Part shown: piece by piece, positions 36,001 to 43,117 of the stretch
Numbering within the stretch: the stretch's first letter is position 1
Layout of the letters: each line of letters begins with the position of its first letter
NCBI GenBank assembly: GCA_947623455.1
Contig: OX392527.1
Span: 8,056,001 to 8,120,000 of the forward strand
Direction of reading: 5' to 3'
From: Mimachlamys varia
Taxonomy: Eukaryota; Mollusca; Bivalvia; Pectinida; Pectinidae
Length of the DNA stretch: 64,000 bases
Notes under the pieces: generated by a model
The model's database searches: none
Told to the model about the DNA's origin: nothing
Seen by the model: the letters and a program-made list of their open reading frames with translations, nothing else
Made by a program: the position numbers and the translations under genes

Positions 36001-37772
36001 CCAATAACACAGGGGGGTGGTGGTAGATACACTAATCATTGTATAGGTATACTGGTCCAATAACACAGGGGGTGGGGGTAGATACACTAATCATTGTATA
36101 GGTATACTGGTCCAATAACACAGGGGGGTGGGGGTAGATATACTTATCATTGTATAGGTATACTGGTCCAATAACACAGGGGGGTGGGGGTAGATACACT
36201 AATCATTGTATAGGTATACTGGTCCAATAACACAGGGGGGTGGGGGTAGATACACTAATCATTGTATAGGTATACTGGTCCAATAACACAGGGGGGTGGG
36301 GGTAGATACACTAATCATTGTATAGGTATACTGGTCCAATAACACAGGGGGGTGGGGGTAGATACACTAATCATTGTATAGGTATACTGGTCCAATAACA
36401 CAGGGGTTGGGGGTAGATACACTAATCATTGTATAGGTATACTGGTCCAATAACACAGGGGTTGGGGGTAGATACACTAATCATTGTATAGGTATACTGG
36501 TCCAATAACACAGGGGGTGGGGGGGGGGTAGATACACTAATCATTGTATAGGTATACTGGTCCAGTAACACAGGGGGGGGGGTAGATACACTAATCATTG
36601 TATAGGTATACTGGTCCAATAACACAGGGGGTGGGGGTAGATACACTAATCATTGTATAGGTATACCGGTCCAATAACACAGGGGGTGGGGGTAGATACA
36701 CTAATCATTGTATAGGTATACTGGTCCAATAACACAGGGGGGTGGGGTAAGATATACTAATCATTGTATAGGTATACTGGTCCAATAACACAGGGGTTGG
36801 GGGTAGATACACTAATCATTGTATAGGTATACTGGTCCAGTAACACAGGGGGGGGGGGGGGGTAGATACACTAATCATTGTATAGGTATACTGGTCCAAT
36901 AACACAGGGGGTTGGGGGTAGATACACTAATCATTGTATAGGTATACTGGTCCAATAACACAGGGGGGTGGGGGTAGATACACTAATCATTGTATAGGTA
37001 TACTGGTTCAATAACACAGGGGGTTGGGGGTAGATACACTAATCATTGTATAGGTATACTGGTCCAATAACACAGGGGGGTCGGGTAAGATACACTAATC
37101 ATTGTATAGGTATACTGGTCCAATAACACAGGGGGGTGGGGTAGATACACTAATCATTGTATAGGTATACTGGTCCAATAACACAGGGGGGTGGGGGTAG
37201 ATACACTAATCATTGTATAGGTATACTGGTCCAATAAGACAGAGGGGTGCAGATGCACAAGTTTCTTCAGATAGACTTTGCAATTTCTGGCATTATGTAG
37301 AAAACGTTAGAATTTTTTTGTGCTTTCTTCAGTTCCCCTTAAATTTTTTATGTTACTTTAAACAACTATTATATTCAACATATATTACGGATTTTGTTGT
37401 GTTGTTTCAACTTTTGTAACAGCATTACATAGTTGCCAAATATAGACATTGTGTAGAAAATGCATTTCTGTCGTAAACTGTCTGGAGATCTTCTCCTACA
37501 GTTTTCATTTGATATCTTTCAAATTTACATTTTAGATTTTATTTCAAATGTTTTGCACTTGAATTTGACATTGCCTACTTTAAATCTCACAACACTTCAG
37601 ATAGGGTCCGACAGGCGTATCATGCCTCTACTTGCGGTGCTCTTGTTACTGTATATTAACCACCTCGTACATGTTATTACAGGTGTGCAGTGCTGGAGTG
37701 AGTCACCCTGTGTCTCCAGGAACAGATTCTCCGGACTCTAAAGCTGTGGAGGAGGCTGAGGAAGCAGGCTAA
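1..37772 (+). CDS. PDXDC1: PDXDC1-like PLP-dependent decarboxylase-domain protein, 19 exons, 5' end outside window
   Basis: Join of 1-12, 581-649, 1044-1122, 1733-1817, 2112-2232, 2745-2900, 6562-6612, 6857-6931, 8873-8933, 9908-10008, 11079-11184, 12483-12541, 12911-13023, 15743-15867, 17870-17988, 27822-27914, 29417-29516, 32100-32263 and 37683-37772. This gives 1779 nt, 592 residues and TAA, with all junction phases compatible and GT-AG ends throughout. Blocks matching the remembered vertebrate PDXDC1 include LGLPMSS, GIxWLHVEG-like SIWLHVEG, DSMTVSLGKWLGIP, TLYKSSDPAL, VRFSPL-like CIRFSPL, WAGLGVVQY and VPLVGSLLNWWSP. The family has a group II (DOPA/glutamate-type) PLP decarboxylase fold. 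Its substrate is not established, so no reaction is claimed. The vertebrate protein is about 790 residues, so roughly 200 N-terminal residues lie upstream. Exon 8 (25 residues) looks like an insertion relative to vertebrates. Intron arrays make up most of the gene length. Confidence 0.93.
13..300 (+). repeat. Decayed duplication of the E1 end and donor
   Basis: The exon end plus donor (CTATGTCTACAG, then GTAAGTTATTGTCT) recurs at 89-114 as CTATGTCTACAG followed by TTAATTTATTGTCT. Shorter TCTACAGG echoes follow near 170 and 227. This looks like an old, diverged version of the donor-straddling arrays seen later in the gene. The rest of the intron up to 580 shows nothing recognisable. Confidence 0.5.
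581..649 (+). CDS. PDXDC1: PDXDC1 exon E2
   Basis: The acceptor is TTTGTTACAG and the donor GTAAGC. The exon holds 23 codons, phase 0 to 0, beginning LGLPMSSISTVP and ending NKM. It belongs to the PLP-fold large domain. Confidence 0.9.
1044..1122 (+). CDS. PDXDC1: PDXDC1 exon E3
   Basis: The acceptor is TTGTTACAAG and the donor GTTTGT. Phase runs 0 to 1. It translates as DISMLEKLIQDDVAAA and then a hydrophobic ALLVAYA strand, which is the strand before the 'GT..G..D' loop of the decarboxylase fold. The introns on either side (650-1043 and 1123-1732) show no recognisable features. Confidence 0.92.
1733..1817 (+). CDS. PDXDC1: PDXDC1 exon E4, GT loop and HVEG motif
   Basis: The acceptor is TCTGTTTTAG and the donor GTGAGT. 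Phase runs 1 to 2. It encodes GTPLTGQVDDVDHL and IWLHVEG. In canonical group II decarboxylases the HVD aspartate contacts the PLP pyridine nitrogen; here that place is Glu (residue 81 of the visible protein). As I recall, vertebrate PDXDC1 has the same substitution. Confidence 0.95.
2112..2232 (+). CDS. PDXDC1: PDXDC1 exon E5, PLP-lysine region
   Basis: The acceptor is GTGCTTTCCAG. The exon completes the Gly of HVEG and continues NNLATLTL, then DSMTVSLGKWLGIPGLPHA. The Lys codon at 2200-2202 (residue 112) sits where the family's PLP-binding NPHKW lysine lies. The donor is taken as GTATCC at 2233 because it joins in phase 0 to TLYKSSDP of E6. That donor is weak, so the end could shift by a few bases. 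Confidence 0.85.
2745..2900 (+). CDS. PDXDC1: PDXDC1 exon E6
   Basis: The acceptor is CTCAGTCTCCAG and the donor GTAAGA. The exon holds 52 codons, phase 0 to 0: TLYKSSDPALVHAAGLN, then LPIWICLQSLGHDGIVERV. This matches the 'LPLWLSLQYLGLDGFVERI' block of the family. The 25/42-bp array starts about 10 bp after its donor. Confidence 0.95.
2910..4882 (+). repeat. Minisatellite B, mixed 25-bp and 42-bp units, donor-proximal in intron 6
   Basis: Units share the 22-bp core TACACCACTCAAACCTGTCT plus AA. The short unit adds CTG (25 bp). The long unit adds CAGGACTCCCTATCATAGTG (42 bp). Long and short units alternate in blocks, and a block of about 680 bp is repeated (the variant CACACAAACC at about 3390/4070 and 3716/4396). 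The short ORFs within it are repeat translations. Confidence 0.9.
4883..6561 (+). other. Rest of intron 6, no gene seen
   Basis: This is AT-rich sequence without a convincing exon. Around 5420-5575 there are several loose copies of ATGATATTAA / GTGATATTAA, probably a diverged dispersed repeat. A short TA run (TATATATATA) lies near 6089. Confidence 0.5.
6562..6612 (+). CDS. PDXDC1: PDXDC1 exon E7
   Basis: The acceptor is GTATTTGTAG and the donor GTAAGT. It has 17 codons in phase 0 (AELLHKELDRLKTIRQV), a charged helix corresponding to the family's 'LSQRLQESLKKV' helix. Confidence 0.88.
6857..6931 (+). CDS. PDXDC1: PDXDC1 exon E8
   Basis: The acceptor is ATATTTGCAG and the donor GTGAGT. It has 25 codons in phase 0, starting TKEKTEDDTPANT and ending ITRAINAL. 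I see no counterpart in the remembered vertebrate protein, so it is probably a lineage-specific loop or helix insertion. Its last 33 bases are part of the 53-bp repeat unit that follows. Confidence 0.8.
6899..8640 (+). repeat. Minisatellite C, 53-bp unit containing exon E8 end and its donor
   Basis: There are about 33 copies. The unit begins with the last 33 coding bases of E8 (CGTGGAATGATCACACGAGC, then TATTAATGCCCTG). It continues with the splice donor GTGAGT and TTTACATAGTTATA. Nearly every copy keeps an intact ..CTG/GTGAGT junction; some have GATGAG or GAAGAG instead. In the exon's frame the added sequence reaches TAG within four codons. Confidence 0.95.
8873..8933 (+). CDS. PDXDC1: PDXDC1 exon E9
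   Basis: The acceptor is TCTATTTTTCAG and the donor GTAAGT. Phase runs 0 to 1. LVFEMVSPTVVFRYIEEKEE aligns with the 'ILVEDELSSPVVVFRFFQE' strand of the family. Confidence 0.95.
9030..9830 (+). repeat. Minisatellite D, 88-bp unit in intron 9
   Basis: There are about nine copies at exact 88-bp spacing in the first units (TCCACTTG at 9071, 9159 and 9247). The core includes TTTAGTCCACTTGTAACC and GAGATCAGTATGTGGTGGTG. Units with ACTTCAGCATCATCACA alternate with units having ATTACAGCATTGTTACA about every third copy. The array begins roughly 95 bp after the E9 donor and does not include exon sequence. Confidence 0.9.
9908..10008 (+). CDS. PDXDC1: PDXDC1 exon E10
   Basis: The acceptor is ATGTTTGATAG and the donor GTAAGT. 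Phase runs 1 to 0. SLQIAPYSTSSLTTDDD is followed by SSMYFDALNVW, matching the family's 'CDALNRW'. The last 15 bases are the seed of the 23-bp array. Confidence 0.92.
9994..10841 (+). repeat. Minisatellite E, 23-bp unit containing exon E10 end and its donor
   Basis: There are about 37 copies. The unit is GCTCTCAATGTCTGG (the last 15 coding bases of E10), then GTAAGT and GA. Most copies keep TGG/GTAAGT. Because 23 is not a multiple of 3, later donors would mostly shift frame. In the exon frame, reading on meets TAA in the second unit. Confidence 0.95.
11079..11184 (+). CDS. PDXDC1: PDXDC1 exon E11
   Basis: The acceptor is CTATTTACAG and the donor GTATTT. Phase runs 0 to 1. LGETLQAENPGVELRVAEVE is followed by NEGVCIRFSPLDSAQ, clearly the family's 'EGTCLRFSPL' block. 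Confidence 0.95.
11288..11978 (+). mobile_element. Dispersed molluscan-type element, copy 1, in intron 11
   Basis: It opens with a near-perfect hairpin (TATACCCCCCC ... GGGGGGGTATA), then a TCTG/TCCG simple repeat (11330-11402). About two and a half units of ~140-150 bp follow, each with GGACAACTCCTCCTAAACTA, then TTTCAATAAAACTTGGC, then TTGGTTGCCATGGTAAC. It ends with a G run and GCCATCGGCTTACAGTTCTAG. A related copy lies at 40458-41310. No ORF for a transposase is seen, so it is non-autonomous and its class is unknown. Confidence 0.75.
12483..12541 (+). CDS. PDXDC1: PDXDC1 exon E12
   Basis: The acceptor is GTGTCTGTTACAG and the donor GTAAGT. Phase runs 1 to 0. ARGTVTEDVEALLQSLKTQI aligns with the family's 'GTRGEDVDQLVACIESKL'. 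The sequence between the dispersed element and this exon (11979-12482) shows no other feature. Confidence 0.94.
12911..13023 (+). CDS. PDXDC1: PDXDC1 exon E13
   Basis: The acceptor is GATTTTGTTTTCAG and the donor GTAAGT. Phase runs 0 to 2. AILDATVLNRDKLKAMTSRE is followed by LRLLDMPSWAGLGVV, with Gln completed by the next exon. This matches 'DPNWSGIGVVRYEH' of vertebrates. The last 22 bases are included in the 48-bp repeat unit. Confidence 0.95.
13002..15520 (+). repeat. Minisatellite F, 48-bp unit containing exon E13 end and its donor
   Basis: There are about 52 copies. The unit is GGGCCGGGCTAGGGGTTGTACA (matching the last 22 coding bases of E13), then GTAAGT, then ATAGCCTTAATTTACACACT. In the exon's own frame each added unit begins with a stop (CAG TAA). 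An 896-codon ORF runs through the array in another frame only because 48 is divisible by 3. A few copies have ACAATAAGT, losing the donor GT. Confidence 0.96.
15521..15742 (+). other. End of intron 13 with a partial duplication of the E14 acceptor
   Basis: GTGTAGATATATACCAG occurs near 15683 and again at 15738, where it forms the real acceptor and start of E14. The first copy is followed by TAAGTTTGTG, so AG / ATATATACCA / GTAAGT could mimic a tiny exon. Flanking ACAACTTCTT and ACAATTTCTT match too, making this a ~50-bp tandem duplication. Confidence 0.6.
15743..15867 (+). CDS. PDXDC1: PDXDC1 exon E14
   Basis: The acceptor is TTCTTGTGTGTAG and the donor GTAAGT. Phase runs 2 to 1. It completes Gln and reads YIPESWQNKGDDLPEEA, then a helix KEIHIINSELVQKLKSQD ending AFSMG. 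It occupies the place of the vertebrate 'LLKKLNELESDLTF' segment. Confidence 0.92.
15860..17680 (+). repeat. Minisatellite G, 38-bp unit containing exon E14 end and its donor
   Basis: There are about 48 copies. The unit is CTCGATGG (the last 8 coding bases of E14), then GTAAGTGGTCCTAGGATTGG and GTTCCTGTCA. Many copies read GGTTAGT, which weakens the donor; others keep GTAAGT. Read-through in the exon frame ends at TAG within five codons or fewer. Confidence 0.95.
17870..17988 (+). CDS. PDXDC1: PDXDC1 exon E15
   Basis: The acceptor is CTATATTCTTTTCAG and the donor GTCAGT. Phase runs 1 to 0. FTDTDVACVKFGLITEDTSI is followed by ESLLELVCVTGKEVEDSSK. The end aligns with vertebrate 'TAREIEENSR' and continues directly into YLETLAEVV of E16, so the canonical join skips the whole array. 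The last 24 bases belong to the 42-bp repeat unit. Confidence 0.93.
18551..18678 (+). repeat. Left LTR of the TRIM-like element
   Basis: It has TG...CA ends with 4-bp inverted termini (TGTA/TACA). The tRNA-like module occupies 18583-18654 inside it. Confidence 0.8.
18583..18654 (+). promoter_or_regulatory. tRNA-like module in left LTR (pol III A and B boxes)
   Basis: The A box is TAGCTCAATTGG at 18590-18601 and the B box GGTTCGAACC at 18634-18643. The 72-nt stretch folds by eye as a cloverleaf. The acceptor arms GACCAGA/TCTGGCC have one mismatch, the D arm is GCTC/GAGC, the anticodon arm TCCGT/TCGGA has one mismatch with AGA in the anticodon position, and the T arm CCGGG/CCCGG is perfect. 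It is probably tRNA-derived promoter sequence rather than a functional tRNA gene. Confidence 0.75.
18679..18801 (+). other. Interior of TRIM-like element: PBS-like start and polypurine tract
   Basis: The interior is 123 bp with no coding capacity. The PBS-like TGG begins 2 bp after the left LTR, and the purine run at 18788-18801 abuts the right LTR. Enzymes for movement would have to come from another element. Confidence 0.7.
18802..18929 (+). repeat. Right LTR of the TRIM-like element
   Basis: It is identical by eye to the left LTR, including the tRNA-like module at 18834-18905. Confidence 0.8.
27059..27821 (+). other. Distal part of intron 15, no gene seen
   Basis: This is ordinary AT-rich intron. 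A 113-codon ORF at 27177-27518 has no recognisable domain and no splice logic, and is taken as chance. Confidence 0.6.
27822..27914 (+). CDS. PDXDC1: PDXDC1 exon E16
   Basis: The acceptor is CTATTTTACAG and the donor GTTAAA (weak). It has 31 codons, phase 0 to 0: YLETLAEVVKQGIEAANQD, then LEKENQEKLQHE. This charged helix aligns with vertebrate 'LLENMTEVVRKGIQEAQ'. Confidence 0.95.
28037..29178 (+). repeat. Minisatellite I, 21-bp unit with internal dyad, intron 16
   Basis: There are about 54 copies of ACTAGACCAGTATTACCTGG plus T. ACCAG and CTGGT are inverted arms around TATTAC, so each unit can form a 5-bp hairpin. The array lies about 120 bp after the E16 donor. Both strands read as open because 21 is divisible by 3 (an ORF of 397 codons on +), with repeating Tyr/Leu/Val/Asp or Pro/Gly/Thr/Arg content that fits no protein family. 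Confidence 0.93.
29417..29516 (+). CDS. PDXDC1: PDXDC1 exon E17
   Basis: The acceptor is AATCTGTTACAG and the donor GTATGT. Phase runs 0 to 1. GVLRQVPLVGSLLNWWSPS is followed by KGRTFNLAS. This is nearly identical in pattern to vertebrate 'GVLRQIPVVGSVLNWFSP' and 'KGRTFNLTAG', the strongest single identity marker for the gene. Confidence 0.97.
29620..30330 (+). repeat. Dispersed element with ~150-bp internal units, intron 17
   Basis: It has repeated modules with TCTTGAGAAGTA, GATGGATC, TCTCAAATTTCATATG and CATCTTGGATT (or GGCCATCTTGGATT) at roughly 130-160 bp steps. It has the same modular style as the elements at 11288 and 45560 but a different sequence. No ORF is seen. Confidence 0.55.
30331..32099 (+). 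other. Rest of intron 17, further dispersed-repeat remnants
   Basis: From about 31050 to 31900 there is a modular stretch: an opening TTTTTAGCTCATCTGATC, CGACTTCTTCT twice, and AGTATATCTTGGACATT twice. It looks like another old dispersed repeat. No exon is supported. Confidence 0.4.
32100..32263 (+). CDS. PDXDC1: PDXDC1 exon E18
   Basis: The acceptor is TTTTTTTTTGCAACCTCAG and the donor GTAGGT. Phase runs 1 to 0. GQISSTETLYKYHMQIQEDK is followed by a Ser/Pro/Lys-rich tail (SPKSSPRDQPSTPPVSPTQR). It matches vertebrate 'LESTEPIYVYKAQ' followed by a low-complexity tail that is probably disordered. Confidence 0.93.
32299..37250 (+). repeat. Minisatellite J, ~56-bp unit with long G runs, intron 18
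   Basis: There are about 88 copies. The unit is GGTATACTGGTCCAATAACA, then CA, a G run (commonly G6-T-G5, but up to about 18 G), then TAGATACACTAATCATTGTA and TA. G-run length varies strongly between copies. The G-rich strand is the sense strand of PDXDC1, so the pre-mRNA carries the G tracts, starting about 60 nt after the E18 donor. Confidence 0.95.
37683..37772 (+). CDS. PDXDC1: PDXDC1 exon E19, C-terminus and stop
   Basis: The acceptor is TGTTATTACAG. It has 29 codons in phase 0 (VCSAGVSHPVSPGTDSPDSK, then AVEEAEEAG) and TAA at 37770-37772. The tail is acidic and Ser/Pro-rich. The C-terminus is shorter than in vertebrates, whose protein has a longer tail. Confidence 0.85.
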   Translation: MCSAGVSHPVSPGTDSPDSKAVEEAEEAG

Positions 37773-40030
37773 TCTCATCATGGCTGTACGACTGTGTGTC
37801 AGTCATAAACAGCAACTCCAAACATCAGCTGCAATCTGGGCAAGAGCCACACGGAGGATTATTAGCAACTGGAGGATCTGAGAATTATTTAACAGAAAAC
37901 TACAGCTGTTCAACAGTTATGATGTACAGATGTACAGGCGAAACACAGAATAGAACAGTTTGGTTGTAGTTTTAATTCTCAATTAGTTTGTTGGACGTCC
38001 AAGTGTCCTGGTCTTTTTATCGCTTTGTTGTACATGATTGCTCGTATATCTTAGAGGAAAAAAAGGTTTTTAGGGAAGTTGATGTAAATGAACTGTTTGT
38101 TTTTCGGTCTGTATCGTTCATCGGTCTGTATCGATCATTTGTTACAGTGGTATGCTAGTAACAACCTTATATATGTTGTTCTACCAACAAGAGGGTCAAA
38201 TATTAAAACTGTTTCATTTACATTTTAATTTTTTTTTCAATGGTTTGCTATTTATGAATCCTAAAACTTATTGCATGTGTACTATCTAAATTATTCACAA
38301 GCACATTGTGTTGCTACCTGTTCTGTAGTCAAATTCATCATAGTGTCTTGACTGGCTTCTATGTATCTAAAGCAATGCTTTTTGTCCTTTTTTAATCCCA
38401 AAAGAGTCTGATACTTATGCAAGGATGTTGTGTACCATTTGTCTTCTCTGTGATATATTGTGTTTTTTAGTGGTAATATATTAAATGATTTGTAAAACTA
38501 CAGATGAATCTTAAGAAGAGTTGAAAACCTGTTAACTGTAGAAACTCAATATCAGACAGTATGTGATCTCTTACTCCTTTCTGCTGCAATAGTGTATTGT
38601 AAGATTTATCCTCAGTTACATTCCCATCTCTACATAATAATTGTCATAATATATGATACTAGGTCAAAAGTAATATCCATTAGTTCTTTTCTAATAACAT
38701 TAATGAAAGGCTGTGAACTTCGAGATTGTGATAGTGTGTGAGGTTCGTTATTGAACATATAGATGGTTAGGATGATAGAGAGATTGTGATAGTGTGTGAG
38801 GTTCGTCACTAGACATATAGATGGTTAGGATGATAGAGAGATTGTGATAGTGTGTGAGGTTCGTCACTAGACATATAGATGGTTAGGATGATAGAGAGAT
38901 TGTGATAAAGTGTGAGGTTCGTCACTAGACATATAGATGGTTAGGATGATAGAGAGATTGTGATAGTGTGTGAAGTTCATCGCTAGACATATAGATGGTT
39001 AGGATGATAGAGAGATTGTGATAGTGTGTGAGGTTCGTCACTAGACATATAGATGGTTAGGATGATAGAGAGATTGTGATAGTGTGTGAGGTTCGTTATT
39101 AAACATATAGATGGTTAGGATGATAGAGAGATTGTGATAGTGTGTGAGGTTCGTCACTAGACATATAGATGGTTAGGATGATAGAGAGATTGTGATAGTG
39201 TGTGAGGTTCGTCACTAGACATATAGATGGTTAGGATGATAGAGAGATTGTGATAGTGTGTGAGGTTCATCACTAGACATATAGATGGTTAGGATGATAG
39301 AGAGATTGTGATAGTGTGTGAGGTTCGTCACTAGACATATAGATGGTTAGGATGATAGAGAGATTGTGATAGTGTGTGAGGTTCATCACTAGACATATAG
39401 ATGGTTAGGATGATAGAGAGATTGTGATAGTGTGTGAGGTTCGTTATTAAACATATAGATGGTTAGGATGGTACGTAGAAGATGAGATTGCTGTAGAAGT
39501 GGTGAAAACAATCCTCCTTTAAGGTATTTGTGTATATTTGTATGACCCAACTTCTTACGCTCTAGATTGTGTTATTTATGATGGATGTTAACTGTTCCAT
39601 ATTAATGTTTTTTACAGATGTTTTATTATTCACACAAGGTTTTCATTGATGTTTTGTTTTCTTTTTCCTACTTTATTTAGGAAAATTTATGTTTCTTGAG
39701 AGCTTTTTTTAAGTTGAAGTTACTGTTGGACACCTGCAAGGATCTCCAATTTTGCTCATAGATGAGAGATCAATACTGTTATGAATGTAAAATCTCTAAG
39801 TACTAACACATAGCTTCCTTTTAGCTAAGTCTTCCTTATTCTGAGAGGATTTTGTCCTCTTGTATAATTATCCCCATAATGAACTTTTCTTCATTAACAG
39901 TGATGTGTAAAAGTTTATATTAAAGTCAATTGTACACAAAATACTGAACCTACATTCAGAAAAATTACATATAGATTGATTATGGTCAATACTCTACAGA
40001 ATAAAGTGGGATGCTGTGACCTTATTTGAA
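37773..40030 (+). other. PDXDC1: Probable PDXDC1 3' UTR
   Basis: This is AT-rich, non-coding sequence after the stop. Candidate poly(A) signals are ATTAAA at 38202-38207 and AATAAA at 40000-40005. Further AATAAA hexamers at 44307-44312 and 44520-44525 could mark a much longer 3' UTR. The end cannot be fixed from sequence alone. Confidence 0.5.
38722..39470 (+). repeat. Minisatellite K, 58-bp unit, in the probable 3' UTR
   Basis: There are about 13 copies. The core is GATTGTGATAGTGTGTGAGG, then TTCGTCACTAGACATATAGA, then TGGTTAGGATGATAGAGA. Copies are very uniform, with a few point variants (TTATTAAAC for TCACTAGAC). Confidence 0.93.
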
Positions 40031-40457
40031 CCTTACTTTTCAAACTTGACACACTTGATCATTTTCAACCATTTCTTCATAAACTATATTGGTTTTATAG
40101 ATATATGACTGTATGTTGAACTTCTCCTAACACACATAAGCAGTTTATTCATTTCTAGTAGTTTCTGCATACATTGTCCTTGTTTCAACTCATTGTGAAT
40201 TTTGGAGGAAACAGGCAAGCTGTATGGACAACATTTCTAACCAACTATTTTTTTAATGATCACAGCAGCAATTTTTTCCTGATAACAGATTTTTCCAGAT
40301 TTGTACAGTGTCTATTTAGGCTTTGAATCCTTTCTGATTTAGTTGAAGACTACAAAAATACACATGTGATCTCATTTAATGACACATAGTCATGATATGA
40401 TTGTGTTTTCAGTATGCTCTAATCAAAACATTTTACATTGGTGTATCCTTCTACTTA

Positions 40458-41310
40458 TACACACCCCCCCCCCCCTGTAGACACAAAGATGTACCGGCTT
40501 CTCCTCCTAAATTTATAACTTAGTAATTTCAACAAAACTTGGTGGCAATAATCCTTATTCATTGTAGATGTGCGTAATCTGTACAACATTTAAAAAAATT
40601 GGTTGCCATGGTAACCAGGTGACTTTACTTTGTTTTTTGGGGGAAAATTCTGTCCGACAATTTCTAATAAACCTGTGAACCGATTTTGAGTGAAACTACA
40701 CTGGGATGTTCGGGACCATGTATTAATGTGCATGCAGGCCATGGTATCCAGGTCAAAATACCCAAATTGGTGTGGAACACTAATTTGTCAGCGCAACTCC
40801 ATCTAAACCTATGAGCCAATTTCAATGGAACTACACAGGGATTTAAGGCACTGTGTGTATACATGTATATGCTTGCAGCTTTCTATTTTTCTAATAGAAA
40901 TTCAGGTTGCCATGGTAAAACCAGGCCATATACATAGGTTTTTGTTGGAAACATTTTACTAGAAAACTCCTCTTAACCAGTGAACCAAATTCAATGAAGT
41001 TTCACGTGAATGTTATGGACAATGTGTAGATATGCATGCAGATTACTTTTTCGCAGACTTTTGGTTGCCATGGTAACCAGGTCACTATAAACAGGTTTTT
41101 GTTGGAAAATTTAGACTTGAAAAATGTTCCTAAACCTGTGAACCAATTTCAATAAAACAATGCTGGGATGTTAGGAACAATGTGGAGGTGTATCTGCAGA
41201 TAAATATTTGTTTGTCATCAACATTGCCTTATAAAAGTTTTTATTGCAAGGGTGGGCAGGGGTGTATAAGTTAGCCATTGGCTTACAATTCCACTGGTTT
41301 TTCTAGTTTA
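40458..41310 (+). mobile_element. Dispersed molluscan-type element, copy 2 (diverged)
   Basis: It opens with a C run (ACACACCCCCCCC) and carries four to five units with TTGGTTGCCATGGTAACCAG and ATTTCAATGAAACT-like segments. It ends with GGGTGTATAAGTTAGCCATT, then GGCTTACAATTCCA. The order is as in 11288-11978, but it is more diverged and has one or two more internal units. Confidence 0.7.
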
Positions 41311-41726
41311 CTTGTTGGTTATATTGTGATACTAAGCTACAACCACAGATAGATTCGTAAACTCAACTCAATAAGTATAGATATTTTGTTTTATCAGATT
41401 TTTCTGTACAGACGATTATGTACATTACTGTCCACACTTTCAATATTACTAAATAAGATAGTATAAATGGAATAATTCTATTTCTATTGTAAGCAATATT
41501 AATACTCATCACAATTATATATAGATATATCTATTCCAATTATTTATTTAATGTAATAACAGATAGTAATTACTCCTTTCAATAACAAATATATACACTA
41601 TCATTCAGTAATTTATTAATTATTTTATTTATTTGTACATTGTTGCAATATTTTTTACATTACAATTTTGGGTCGTAATTGTGAGACTGTTAAAGAGTGA
41701 TCGTAATTATAATAGAAATGGGTGTG
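41311..41726. other. AT-rich flank, no gene seen
   Basis: This is very AT-rich sequence with no recognisable feature. Confidence 0.5.
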
Positions 41727-43117
41727 CCCTTAGTACCGTGTCAGTGACTCCTAGTTACTGGTCATTGGCTCCTAGTTACTGGTCAGTGGCCCTTAGCAGC
41801 TGGTCAGCAGCCCCTAGTAACTGTTCAGTGGCCCCTAGTACCTGGTCAGAGGCCCCTAGTAACTGGTCAATGGTCCCTAGTAGCTGGTTAGCAGCCCCTA
41901 GTAACTGGTCAATGGCCCCTAGTTACAGGTCAATGATCCCTAGTAACTGGTCAGCGGCCCCTAGTTACTGGTCAGTGGCCCCTAGTTAGTGGTCAGTGGC
42001 CCCTAGTTACTGGTCAATAGTCCCTAGTAACTGGTCAGCGGCCCTTAATTACTGTTCAATGGCCCCTAGTAACTGGTCAGTGGCCCCTAGTTACTTGTCA
42101 GTGGCCCCTAGTAGCTGATCAGTAGCCTAAGTAAATGTTCTGTGGCCCCTGGTAGCTGGTCATTGGCCCCTAGTACCTGGTCAGTGGCCCCTAGTACCTG
42201 GTCAGCAGTCCCTAGTAACTGATCAGCGGCCCCTAGTAACTGGTCAGTGACCCCTATTAACTGGTCAGTGGCCCTAGTTACTGGTCATGTGCCCCTAGTA
42301 ACTGATCAATGGTCCCTAGTAATTGATCAGCAGCCCCTAGTTACTGGTCAGTGACCCCTAGTTACTGGTCAGTGGCCCCAAGTTACTGGTCGATGGCCCA
42401 TAGCAACCGGTCATTGGCCCCTAGTAGCTGGTTAGCAGCCCCTAGTAACTGATCAGTGGACCCTAGTTACTGGTCAATTGTCCCTAGTAACTGGTCAGCG
42501 GCCCCTAGTTATTGGTCAGTGGCCCCTAGTTACTGGTCAATGGTCCCTAGTACCTTGTTAATGGCCCCTAGTAACTTGTCATTGGCCCCTATTTACTGGT
42601 CAGTGGCCCCAAGTACCTGGTCAGTGGCCCCTAGTTACTGGTCAGTGGACCATAGTACCTGGTCAGCAGCCCCCTAGTTACTGGTCAGTGGACCCTAGTA
42701 GCTGGTCAATAATCCCTAGTAACTGGTCAGTGGCTCCTAGTTACTGTTCAGTTGTCCTAAGTAACTGGTCTTTGGCCCATAATTACTGGTCAATGGCCCC
42801 TAGTACCTGGTCTTTGGCCTCTAGTTACTGGTCAGTGGCCCCTAGTAGCTGATCAGTGGTCCTTAGCAACTGGTCGTTGGCCCCTAGTTACTGGTCTTTG
42901 GCCCCTAGTACCTGGTTTTTGGCCCCTAGTAGCTGGTCAGTGGCCTCTAGTAACTGGTCAGTGGCTCCTAGTTACTGGTCAGTGGCCCTTAGTTACTGGT
43001 CAGTGGTTCCTAGTTACTGGTCAGTGGCCCCTAGTAGCTGGTCAGTAGCTCCCAGTAACTGATCGGTGGCCCTTAGTACCTGGTCAGCGGCCCCTAGTTA
43101 CTGGTCAGTGGCCCCTG
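41727..43117 (+). repeat. Minisatellite L, 21-bp unit
   Basis: There are about 66 copies of CCTAGTTACTGGTCAGTGGC plus C, with much point variation (AGTAAC, AGTACC or AGTAGC for AGTTAC). In one frame it reads as repeating Ser-x-Trp-Ser-x-Ala-Pro, but stops interrupt it and no gene model supports translation. Confidence 0.93.

Noticed and set aside
41633..43062. Trp-Ser repeat ORFs
   Set aside because: They are a translation of the 21-bp array L, interrupted by stops. No gene model includes it.
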